9,640 nucleotides of DNA from an uncultured Burkholderiales bacterium (GTDB taxonomy: Bacteria > Pseudomonadota > Gammaproteobacteria > Burkholderiales > Burkholderiaceae_E). The stretch spans positions 1-9,640 of the forward strand of contig CAIKZV010000576.1 of assembly GCA_903831925.1 (NCBI GenBank), given 5' to 3'. Below, one piece after another: positions 1-5,686 of this stretch (the first letter of the stretch is position 1; each line of letters starts with the position of its first letter). Both the position numbers and the translations under genes were made by a program. Below the pieces are notes generated by a model. The model was not told the DNA's origin. It worked only from the letters and a program-made list of their open reading frames with translations, and searched no databases.

Positions 1-28
1 CCATCAGCGCGGTCAGGGTGTCGATCAT
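1..28 (-). CDS. tctA: TctA, large membrane subunit of tripartite tricarboxylate transporter (5' end only)
   Basis: Only the first nine codons are inside the window, reading M-I-D-T-L-T-A-L-M. The ATG at 28-26 overlaps the TGA stop of the upstream tctB gene (27-25) as ATGA, the usual sign of translational coupling. Position directly after tctC and tctB, and the hydrophobic start, fit TctA, the roughly 500-residue, multi-helix permease subunit of the TTT family. Too little sequence is present to confirm the family directly, so the call rests mainly on operon order. Confidence 0.7.
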
Positions 29-507
29 GATTTCAGCAGTGGCAGCAGCGGCAAGGAGATGCCCATGACCTGCGAGAACAGCGCCCAGATCGGCACGGTC
101 ACCGCCAGCGCGACCAGCGCATCACGAATCGGTTTGCGACTGCCGTAGCCGCGTGCAACGAACACCATCAGCAGGGTGCTGGCGGCAATGAACCCCACCC
201 AGCCGATCAGGATCATGTGCAGCACCAGACCGGCGATCAGCCAGATCAGGTCAATACCGGCGGTGGGCGACAGCGGCAGGGCTTCACCCGCAGCCTCGAG
301 CTCGTCGTCACCGGCCACAAAGCGGCCGCGCACCGCATTGACCAGGATCATCACGCCGCAGGCCAGCAGGCCGAGTGCGACCAGGGTCGGCATGAAGCGG
401 GGCGACAGGCCCGAGTAGCCGCCCGCACCGTCGATGTCGAGCAGCCCGATGCCGAAGGCGACCGACAGTCCGATGACGGCCGCGCCGATCGCAATACCGT
501 GCTTCAA
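25..507 (-). CDS. tctB: TctB, small membrane subunit of tripartite tricarboxylate transporter
   Basis: This is the small integral-membrane subunit of a TctABC (TTT) importer, which takes up carboxylates in the inner membrane using an ion gradient and a periplasmic binding protein. The 160-residue product has the family's usual size and shows about four hydrophobic segments (roughly residues 5-23, 40-58, 83-113 and 128-150). The first loop carries G-Y-S-G-L-S-P-R-F-M-P, resembling the conserved Pro/Phe loop of TctB. The open frame extends upstream to an ATG at 609, but that would overlap tctC by 62 bp and add a non-membrane leader rich in Trp, Ser and Cys. I prefer the TTG at 507, 40 nt after the tctC stop, which puts the first helix at the N terminus. 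No strong ribosome binding site is seen. The stop overlaps the tctA start. Confidence 0.85.
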   Translation of the reverse strand: MKHGIAIGAAVIGLSVAFGIGLLDIDGAGGYSGLSPRFMPTLVALGLLACGVMILVNAVRGRFVAGDDELEAAGEALPLSPTAGIDLIWLIAGLVLHMILIGWVGFIAASTLLMVFVARGYGSRKPIRDALVALAVTVPIWALFSQVMGISLPLLPLLKS

Positions 508-547
508 GCGGGTCGACTCTGAGCCGTCAGCGCAGCAAGGACCTGAA

Positions 548-1591
548 TTACTTGGCCAGGCCGAGATCGCGAAGGATGCCGCCCAGACGCTTTGACTCCG
601 ACTCCACATAGCTGCCGAATTCGGCGCCGGTCTGAACGAAGGGCGCCCATTCGTTGCGCGCCAGCGTGTCTTTCCACTGCGGGGTCTGGGTGCCCTTGAC
701 CACCGCGTCGATCATCACTTTCTGCTGCTCGGGCGTGATGCCCGGCGGGCCCCAGACACCGCGCCAGTTGTACATCTCGACATTGATGCCAAGGTCCTTG
801 AGCGACTTGATGCCCTGCACCGGAAAGCTCGATGAGACCGCGAGCGCGCGCATCTTGCCGTCCTTGACGAAGGGCAGGAACTCGGAGACGCCGGCGATGC
901 CGACGGTGACCTGATTGCCCAGGATGGCCGCGGTGGCTTCGCCGCCGCCGGCAAACGGGATGTAGTTGACCTTGGCCGGCTCGACACCCGACTCCTTGGC
1001 GATCAGCCCGGCCAGCATGTGGTCGGTCGATCCGCGGGAGCCCCCGGCCCACGACACCGAGCCCGGATTCGCCTTGAGCATCGCTATCAGGTCGGCCATC
1101 GACTGGATCTTCGAGCCGCTCGGCACCACCAGCACCATGGCATCGGCAAACAGGCGTGCAATCGGCGTGCCGTTTTTCAGGGTCACCGGCGGATGACTCA
1201 TTTCGATCGCGCCGACCATCACCGCACCGGTCACGATCAGGGCGTTCGGGTTGCCCTTTTCGGTGTTCACGAACTGCGCCAGTCCGATCGTGCCGCCCGC
1301 GCCGCCCTTGTTTTCGAAGGTGGCATTGCGCACTGAGCCCGCGGCCTGCATCGCGGCAGCGATGCTGCGGCCGGTCTGATCGAAGCCGCCACCGGGGTTT
1401 GCGCCGATCATCATCTTGAGGGTGTCGATCTGAGCCGATGCAGGCGCTGCGGCCAGCAGCGTGGCAAGCGAGATCAGGGTGGCGGCGATCGCCTGGCGCC
1501 GGTTCGAAAACACTGACGGCCGCAACACTGTGCCTGAATCGCTTCGAAATGCGTCGAGTCTGCCGAGGGATCGAACAATGCGCTGCAGCAT
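548..1591 (-). CDS. tctC: TctC/Bug-family periplasmic solute-binding protein
   Basis: This is the extracytoplasmic binding protein of a tripartite tricarboxylate transporter; it captures a carboxylate ligand and delivers it to TctAB. With the ATG at 1591 the product is 347 residues. The N-terminal region has N-R-R-Q, a hydrophobic stretch and an A-S-A-Q cleavage site near residue 53. Bug-family signatures follow: P-G-G-G-F-D at 66-71 and E-N-K-G-G-A-G-G-T-I-G at 93-103. The 53-residue presequence is long for a signal peptide. In-frame GTG codons at 1528 and 1513 are alternative starts; the latter gives a 321-residue protein with a compact 27-residue signal peptide, closer to the usual family length. 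The paired arginines could suggest Tat export, but the motif is incomplete. The gene lies 112 bp downstream of the CorC-like gene and 40 nt before tctB. The actual ligand cannot be read from the sequence. Confidence 0.9.
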   Translation of the reverse strand: MLQRIVRSLGRLDAFRSDSGTVLRPSVFSNRRQAIAATLISLATLLAAAPASAQIDTLKMMIGANPGGGFDQTGRSIAAAMQAAGSVRNATFENKGGAGGTIGLAQFVNTEKGNPNALIVTGAVMVGAIEMSHPPVTLKNGTPIARLFADAMVLVVPSGSKIQSMADLIAMLKANPGSVSWAGGSRGSTDHMLAGLIAKESGVEPAKVNYIPFAGGGEATAAILGNQVTVGIAGVSEFLPFVKDGKMRALAVSSSFPVQGIKSLKDLGINVEMYNWRGVWGPPGITPEQQKVMIDAVVKGTQTPQWKDTLARNEWAPFVQTGAEFGSYVESESKRLGGILRDLGLAK

Positions 1592-1598
1592 GGCGGTC

Positions 1599-1604
1599 TT
1601 TATC
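1599..1604 (-). promoter_or_regulatory. Possible -10 hexamer of tctC
   Basis: The minus strand reads GATAAA here, seven bases before the ATG at 1591, with no Shine-Dalgarno between. The spacing would give an almost leaderless transcript. No convincing -35 box was found, and if translation begins at the GTG at 1513 this site would lie further upstream. A weak call. Confidence 0.2.
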
Positions 1605-1652
1605 GAATGGTCAAGGTGGCGGTGATGATACGTCGAGACCGGCCTGCGCGCT

Positions 1653-1712
1653 CAGTCGCGCTGATCCCGCGCGCGGAGCAGTCGCGCTGGTCTTGCTGTG
1701 CGCTCAGTCGCG
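1653..1712. repeat. Three phased copies of CAGTCGCG at 26-bp spacing
   Basis: The octamer CAGTCGCG begins at 1653, 1679 and 1705, exactly 26 bp apart each time. The first two copies share an 11-mer (CAGTCGCGCTG), and copies one and three share the 13-mer GCGCTCAGTCGCG. The last copy covers the stop codon of the CorC-like gene. The sequence between the octamers is not well conserved, so this is at best a decayed tandem repeat or a phased set of sites in the space between that gene and tctC. Confidence 0.4.
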
Positions 1713-3017
1713 TGCGTTCGCAGTCGCCGGCTGCTCGGGCAGCTTCGCGATCAGCACCTTGTCGACGCGATTGCGGTCCATGTCGACCACTTCAAACCGA
1801 TAACCCTCGGCATCGAAATGATCGGCCACCGACGGAATACGGCCAAGGCAATGCATCGCGAAGCCGCCGACGGTATGAAAGCTGCGCTCTTCCTCGGCTG
1901 GCAACTCGTCGATCTCGAGCACGGCCTTGAGCCGCTCAAGACCGATCGAACCGTCCACCAGCAGCGAGCCGTCGTCACGTCGAACCACGTCGTCGTCGGT
2001 GGTCGAGTCGTGTTCGGGCAAGTCGCCGACGATCGAGGTCAGCACATCGGTCAGCGACACCAGGCCCTTGAGGTCGCCGTATTCATCGACGATCAGGCCG
2101 AACTGCAACCGCTCGCGGCGAAAGCTTTCGAGCAGTTGCGTGGTGCTGATGGTCTCGGGCAGATAGAGCGCCGGGCTCAGATGCCGCTCGACTTCCAGCG
2201 GCTCGCCCTGCAGGGCCGGTCGCAGCAGATCGACCAGACGCAGCACGCCCAGGATGTGCTCGAGTCCGCCCCGGCACACCACCACCCGGGTATGCTGACT
2301 TTCGGCAATCTGGATGCGCACGGCCGCGTCGCCGTCCTCCAGATCGATGGCATAGATGTCCATGCGCGGCGTCATGATCGCGCCGATGCGCTGCTCATCC
2401 AGACGCAGCACGTTCGAGACGATCGCCTGTTCGCTCTCATGGAAGATGCCGGCCTCGGCGCCTTGTCCCATAAGGACCTTGATCTCGTCGTCGGTCACCG
2501 GTGGCTCGCCGGTGCCGCGCGCGCCGAGCAGTCGCAGAAGCATGTTGCTCGACGATGAGAGCGACCAGACCAGCGGACGGGTGACCCGCGAGAACCAGCC
2601 CATCGGGCGGGCCACGGCCGAGGCAATCCGCTCGGGTGCGCGCAATGCCAGCCGCTTGGGCACCAGCTCGCCGATCACCACCGACAGATAGGTGATGATC
2701 GCGACCGCAATGGCCACCGAGAAGCCTTTCACATAGGGCTCGGACAGGTCGAATTGCGACAGCCAGCCAGCGATGGGCGCGGCAATCAGTCCTTCGCCGA
2801 CGATACCGCTGAGGATGCCGATGGTCGTGATGCCGACCTGGATCGTCGAGAGGAATCCGCCGGGTTCTTCGCTGAGCGCCAGGGCTGCAGTCGATCCGGG
2901 GTAGCCGTCGTCGGCCATACGCTGGAGTCGGGCCTTGCGGGCCGAGACCACTGCCATCTCGGACATTGCGAACAGGGCGTTCAGCAAGACGAGCAGCAGT
3001 AAAAGCAGCAGATCCAT
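1704..3017 (-). CDS. Hemolysin-family CNNM/CorC-HlyC membrane protein with CBS pair
   Basis: This inner-membrane protein belongs to the CNNM/DUF21-CBS-CorC_HlyC family (YtfL/PaeA, CorB, TlyC-type names). Members have been linked to Mg2+/Co2+ or polyamine export; the hemolysin name is historical. The 437-residue product has the normal length and domain order. A DUF21 domain covers about 1-190, with helices near 1-18, 60-85 and 98-120 and the signature G-E-L-V-P-K-R near 116-122. A CBS pair covers about 210-330, opening at M-T-P-R-M-D (215-220) and ending in F-G-L-I-V-D-E-Y-G-D (306-315). The C-terminal CorC_HlyC domain covers about 343-427. The ATG at 3017 starts directly with the first helix. 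A possible extended -10 lies 28 bases upstream, but no clear Shine-Dalgarno. It follows the CDF gene after 69 bp and could be co-transcribed with it. The substrate is unknown. Confidence 0.9.
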   Translation of the reverse strand: MDLLLLLLLVLLNALFAMSEMAVVSARKARLQRMADDGYPGSTAALALSEEPGGFLSTIQVGITTIGILSGIVGEGLIAAPIAGWLSQFDLSEPYVKGFSVAIAVAIITYLSVVIGELVPKRLALRAPERIASAVARPMGWFSRVTRPLVWSLSSSSNMLLRLLGARGTGEPPVTDDEIKVLMGQGAEAGIFHESEQAIVSNVLRLDEQRIGAIMTPRMDIYAIDLEDGDAAVRIQIAESQHTRVVVCRGGLEHILGVLRLVDLLRPALQGEPLEVERHLSPALYLPETISTTQLLESFRRERLQFGLIVDEYGDLKGLVSLTDVLTSIVGDLPEHDSTTDDDVVRRDDGSLLVDGSIGLERLKAVLEIDELPAEEERSFHTVGGFAMHCLGRIPSVADHFDAEGYRFEVVDMDRNRVDKVLIAKLPEQPATANARD

Positions 3018-3045
3018 TGAGGCAATCGAGGGTTAAGACCCAACG

Positions 3046-3054
3046 AGCATAGCA
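3046..3054 (-). promoter_or_regulatory. Possible extended -10 for the CorC-like gene
   Basis: The minus strand reads TGC-TATGCT, an extended -10 (TGn plus four of six consensus bases, including both outer T's). It lies in the 69-bp gap after the CDF gene and would give a leader of about 20 nt. No good -35 is present, which an extended -10 can compensate for. If real, the CorC-like gene can be expressed independently of the CDF gene upstream. Confidence 0.3.
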
Positions 3055-3086
3055 TCCGCCCCGTGCACGCCAGCGCCGCGCTCGGG

Positions 3087-4106
3087 TCAGTGGCCGCCCG
3101 AACAGTCCTGCAGGCAGGCGTGCGTGGCGTCGCCGGTTTCGATCTGCAGCGTGGTGTGCTCGATACCGAAACGGCTGCGCAGCGTGGCATGGGCGCTGAT
3201 CAGAAAGTCATCGCCCGGGTGGCCTTGCGGAACCATCAGGTGCGCGCTCAGGCTGGCGCCGCTGGAGCCGACCGGCCAGATGTGCAGGTCGTGCAATCCG
3301 GCCACGCCAGGCATCGACAGCAGGTGCTGGCGGACCGCGTCCGGGTCGATGCCGGACGGCACGCCGTCGAGGGCCGCCGACAGCGCATCGCGCAGCAACC
3401 CGTACGCACTCCATCCGATGAAGAGCGACACCGCCAGGCTCAGGGCCGGGTCGATGCGCAGCCATCCGGTGGCCGACACGCCGAGTGCGCCGATGACCAC
3501 CGCAGCCGAGATCGCGGCATCGCCCAGCATATGCAGGAAGGCGCCGCGCAGATTGACGTCGTCACGCTGGCCGCGCATGAAGAGCCAGGCGGTCAGGCCA
3601 TTAATCAGGATGCCGGTGCCTGCGACCACGGTGACCAGCGTCGAGTCGATCGCCACCGGCGCGGCCAGTCGGGCGATCGATTCGACCGCAATCGCGCCGG
3701 CTGCGGCCAGCAGCAGCGCGGCATTGACCAGGGCGGCCAGCAGGGCAGCGCGTCGCCAGCCCCAGGTAAAGCGCGGACTCGTCGGCTGGCGGGCGGCCCA
3801 GGCGCCAAGCCAGGCCAGCGCCAGCGCGAGCACGTCGCCCAGGTTGTGTCCGGCATCCGACAGCAGCGCCATCGAGTCGGCGCGCCAGCCGGCAGCCGCT
3901 TCGATGGCAACGAATCCGGTGTTCAGGACGATGGCCGCGAGGAACAGCCGGCCGTGACCGTCGGGCGACGGGTGATGCACATGACCGCGGCCGTGAGCAT
4001 GACCGGCATGCGCATGGCCGCGATGAGTCCGGTCTTGTGCCTGACCATGATCGTGCCCGTGATCATGGTCATGGTCGTGCGGTGCGGAATGCGTCGGTGC
4101 CGGCAT
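3087..4106 (-). CDS. Cation diffusion facilitator (CzcD/ZitB-like zinc exporter) with His-rich N terminus
   Basis: This inner-membrane cation/proton antiporter of the CDF family probably exports Zn2+ and perhaps Co2+ or Cd2+. The 339-residue product begins with a loop holding 16 histidines in the first 51 residues, mostly as H-D and H-A/G alternations, typical of metal-binding tails. About six helices follow between residues 54 and 245. The transport site is visible as D84-A-G-H87-N-L-G-D91 in TM2 and H192-M-L-G-D196 in TM5, the His/Asp arrangement of zinc-type CDFs. The cytoplasmic domain carries H272-D-L-H275-I-W and H289, the usual zinc ligands there. The frame is open up to an ATG at 4217, but the extra 37 residues look random and would overlap the start of the divergent cls gene; the ATG at 4106, leading straight into the His-rich tail, is preferred. 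A small dyad and a -10-like hexamer sit just upstream. The end has C331, C335 and a final G-G-H, which might add metal ligands. Confidence 0.92.
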   Translation of the reverse strand: MPAPTHSAPHDHDHDHGHDHGQAQDRTHRGHAHAGHAHGRGHVHHPSPDGHGRLFLAAIVLNTGFVAIEAAAGWRADSMALLSDAGHNLGDVLALALAWLGAWAARQPTSPRFTWGWRRAALLAALVNAALLLAAAGAIAVESIARLAAPVAIDSTLVTVVAGTGILINGLTAWLFMRGQRDDVNLRGAFLHMLGDAAISAAVVIGALGVSATGWLRIDPALSLAVSLFIGWSAYGLLRDALSAALDGVPSGIDPDAVRQHLLSMPGVAGLHDLHIWPVGSSGASLSAHLMVPQGHPGDDFLISAHATLRSRFGIEHTTLQIETGDATHACLQDCSGGH

Positions 4107-4108
4107 CC

Positions 4109-4121
4109 GGCGATTATCGCC
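4109..4121. promoter_or_regulatory. 13-bp perfect dyad upstream of the CDF gene
   Basis: GGCGAT-T-ATCGCC is a perfect inverted repeat with a one-base centre. It lies within three bases of the CDF start codon and overlaps the -10-like hexamer GATAAT, so a bound repressor would block that promoter. I do not recognise it as a known Zur, ArsR or MerR site; an operator role is inference from position and symmetry only. Confidence 0.3.
4113..4118 (-). promoter_or_regulatory. Possible -10 hexamer of the CDF gene, leaderless geometry
   Basis: The minus strand reads GATAAT (five of six consensus bases), followed by exactly six bases and the ATG at 4106. That spacing would place the transcription start at or next to the start codon. 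There is no Shine-Dalgarno in the gap. No -35 at normal spacing is visible. Confidence 0.3.
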
Positions 4122-4177
4122 AATTGCGATCGGCCTGAGGCGATTGATGTCAGGCAACCGGGCCGCGGGGATTGGCT

Positions 4178-4183
4178 TAGACT
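4178..4183 (+). promoter_or_regulatory. Possible -10 hexamer of cls
   Basis: TAGACT (four of six consensus bases) ends eight bases before the ATG at 4192, which would give a leader of zero to two bases. The gap CCCCGGAC has no Shine-Dalgarno worth the name, and no -35 is clear. A weak call, listed because the same geometry recurs at other genes here. Confidence 0.2.
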
Positions 4184-4191
4184 CCCCGGAC

Positions 4192-5631
4192 ATGCCAATC
4201 GCAGTCCCGCTGTCCATCCTGTTTCATGTCGCGGTCTGCCTCGCGATGACCCTGCGCATCCTGTCGCGGCGCAATCCCCCAGGCGTGGCGATGGCCTGGA
4301 TCCTGGTGATCCTGCTGGTGCCGGCGATCGGGGCTGTGCTCTATGTGATGATCGGCGAGCGGCGCCTCGGCCGCCGCTGGATCGAACGCGCGGAAGCCGA
4401 ACGCGCCGATCTGGCGCTTCGCTTCGGCGCGCTGTCGGCCGATTCGACCCGCGATCCGATCGATGCCGGTCCGGTCGGCGAACCGGTGGCAAGGCTGACC
4501 CGTGCGCTCGCCTCGATCCCGATCATGGGCGGCCACAAGGTCGAGTTGCTCTCCGATACCGAACGCATCCTGCGCGGTCTGATCGACGATATCGATGCCT
4601 GTCGCGAACGCTGCTCGTTCGAGTTCTATATCTGGCATCAGGGCGGTCTGGTTGATGAGCTGGTCGAGGCGCTGATCCGCGCGGTCAGGCGTGGCGTCAA
4701 GGTCACCGCGCTGATGGATGGTCTGGGCAGCCGCCCGTTCATCCGGCAAGGCCATGCCGCGCGAATGCGCGCTGCCGGGATCGTCGTGGTGGTGGTGCTG
4801 CCGGCCAATGCACTGCGCATGCTGGTGGCCCGGGTCGACCTTCGCAATCACCGGAAAATCGCGGTTTTCGACGACCGTATCGCCTGGACCGGAAGCTGCA
4901 ACCTGGCCGATCCGCTTTATTTCAAAAAGGATGCGGGCGTCGGACAATGGGTCGATGCCATGGTGCGCATCGAGGGTCCGGCCAGTGCGCTGCTCGGGGC
5001 AATCACGAATGCGATGGCCGTCCTGCAGGCGGGTCGTCGCCTGCGCGATGCCCGCACGCCCAGGGTTTGTCAGCCCGCCGGTACGGTGGCGCTGCAGGCC
5101 TTGCCTTCAGGGCCGGGATTCGCCTTTCAGCATGTCGAGTCGGTGATCCTGACCGCGATCTACAGCGCCCGCCACGAGCTGATTCTGACGACGCCTTACT
5201 TCGTGCCGGGCGAGGCGGTGGTCACGGCCTTGCGATCGGCGGCGCGTCGCGGGGTCGAGGTGGTGATGGTCGTGCCCTGGCGCTGCGACTCACGCATGGT
5301 CCAGTACGCGAGCGCCTCGTACTTTGACGAGTTGCTGTCGGCCGGTGTGCGCATCCATCGGTTTCGCGGTGGCTTGCTGCATACCAAGAGCATGGTGGTC
5401 GATCGTGAACTCGCGGTCTTCGGGACGGTCAATTTCGATCTGCGCAGTTTTCATCTGAACTTCGAGCTCTCGATGCTGCTCTATGACCGCGTCTTCGCCG
5501 AGCTGCTGGTCAGGCTGCACCACGACTATCTGGCCCAGTGCGAGCCGATGGACCTGGCGGTCTGGCGGACCCGGCCGTTTCGCCATCGGGTGATCGAAAA
5601 CGCCGCCCAGATTGCCTCGCCGCTGCTCTGA
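4192..5631 (+). CDS. cls: Cardiolipin synthase, ClsA-like phospholipase D family
   Basis: This inner-membrane enzyme makes cardiolipin, in the ClsA family by joining two phosphatidylglycerols with release of glycerol. The 479-residue product has an N-terminal two-helix membrane domain (about 3-20 and 36-53) ending in I-G-E-R-R-L-G-R. Two complete HKD catalytic motifs follow: H220-R-K222 with D227, then G-S-C-N; and H397-T-K399 with D404, then G-T-V-N. Length and the spacing of the motifs agree with the ClsA type rather than the shorter ClsB/ClsC. The frame is open from an ATG at 4144, but the ATG at 4192 begins right before the first helix and avoids most of the overlap with the CDF upstream region. 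Cls is divergent from the CDF gene and convergent with the VWA gene. Everything visible suggests an intact enzyme. Confidence 0.93.
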   Translation: MPIAVPLSILFHVAVCLAMTLRILSRRNPPGVAMAWILVILLVPAIGAVLYVMIGERRLGRRWIERAEAERADLALRFGALSADSTRDPIDAGPVGEPVARLTRALASIPIMGGHKVELLSDTERILRGLIDDIDACRERCSFEFYIWHQGGLVDELVEALIRAVRRGVKVTALMDGLGSRPFIRQGHAARMRAAGIVVVVVLPANALRMLVARVDLRNHRKIAVFDDRIAWTGSCNLADPLYFKKDAGVGQWVDAMVRIEGPASALLGAITNAMAVLQAGRRLRDARTPRVCQPAGTVALQALPSGPGFAFQHVESVILTAIYSARHELILTTPYFVPGEAVVTALRSAARRGVEVVMVVPWRCDSRMVQYASASYFDELLSAGVRIHRFRGGLLHTKSMVVDRELAVFGTVNFDLRSFHLNFELSMLLYDRVFAELLVRLHHDYLAQCEPMDLAVWRTRPFRHRVIENAAQIASPLL

Positions 5632-5639
5632 TGCGCTGA

Positions 5640-5659
5640 GCGTCGACTCGGTCGATCGC
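5640..5659. terminator. Weak hairpin between convergent cls and VWA genes
   Basis: GCGTCGAC, loop TCG, GTCGATCGC can form an eight-pair stem with one bulged T, within the 55-bp gap between the two convergent stop codons. It could act on both strands, but no run of U follows in either direction, so it is not a classical intrinsic terminator. Confidence 0.2.
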
Positions 5660-5686
5660 GTCCGGTGTTTGAATCGCTGCGGCCGA

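Noticed and set aside
508..609. Upstream extension of tctB to the ATG at 609
   Set aside because: It would overlap the end of tctC by 62 bp and add a leader unlike TctB; the TTG at 507 fits the protein family better.
1667..1676. CCGCGCGCGG palindrome in the gap before tctC, considered as a terminator
   Set aside because: It has no loop and no following T run, and such palindromes are expected by chance in GC-rich DNA.
1698..2558. A 286-codon plus-strand frame opposite the CorC-like gene
   Set aside because: It is antisense to conserved CBS and CorC_HlyC domains; no domain or initiation signal supports it.
4148..4153. CTGACA on the minus strand, considered as the -35 of the CDF gene
   Set aside because: It is a good hexamer, but it lies 29 bases from GATAAT, too far even for the long spacers of MerR-regulated promoters.
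3063..4655. A 530-codon open frame on the plus strand across the CDF gene
   Set aside because: It is antisense to a clear CDF transporter and then overlaps cls in another frame. Its product is Arg/Gln/Gly-rich with no recognisable domain, as expected from the shadow of a GC-rich gene.
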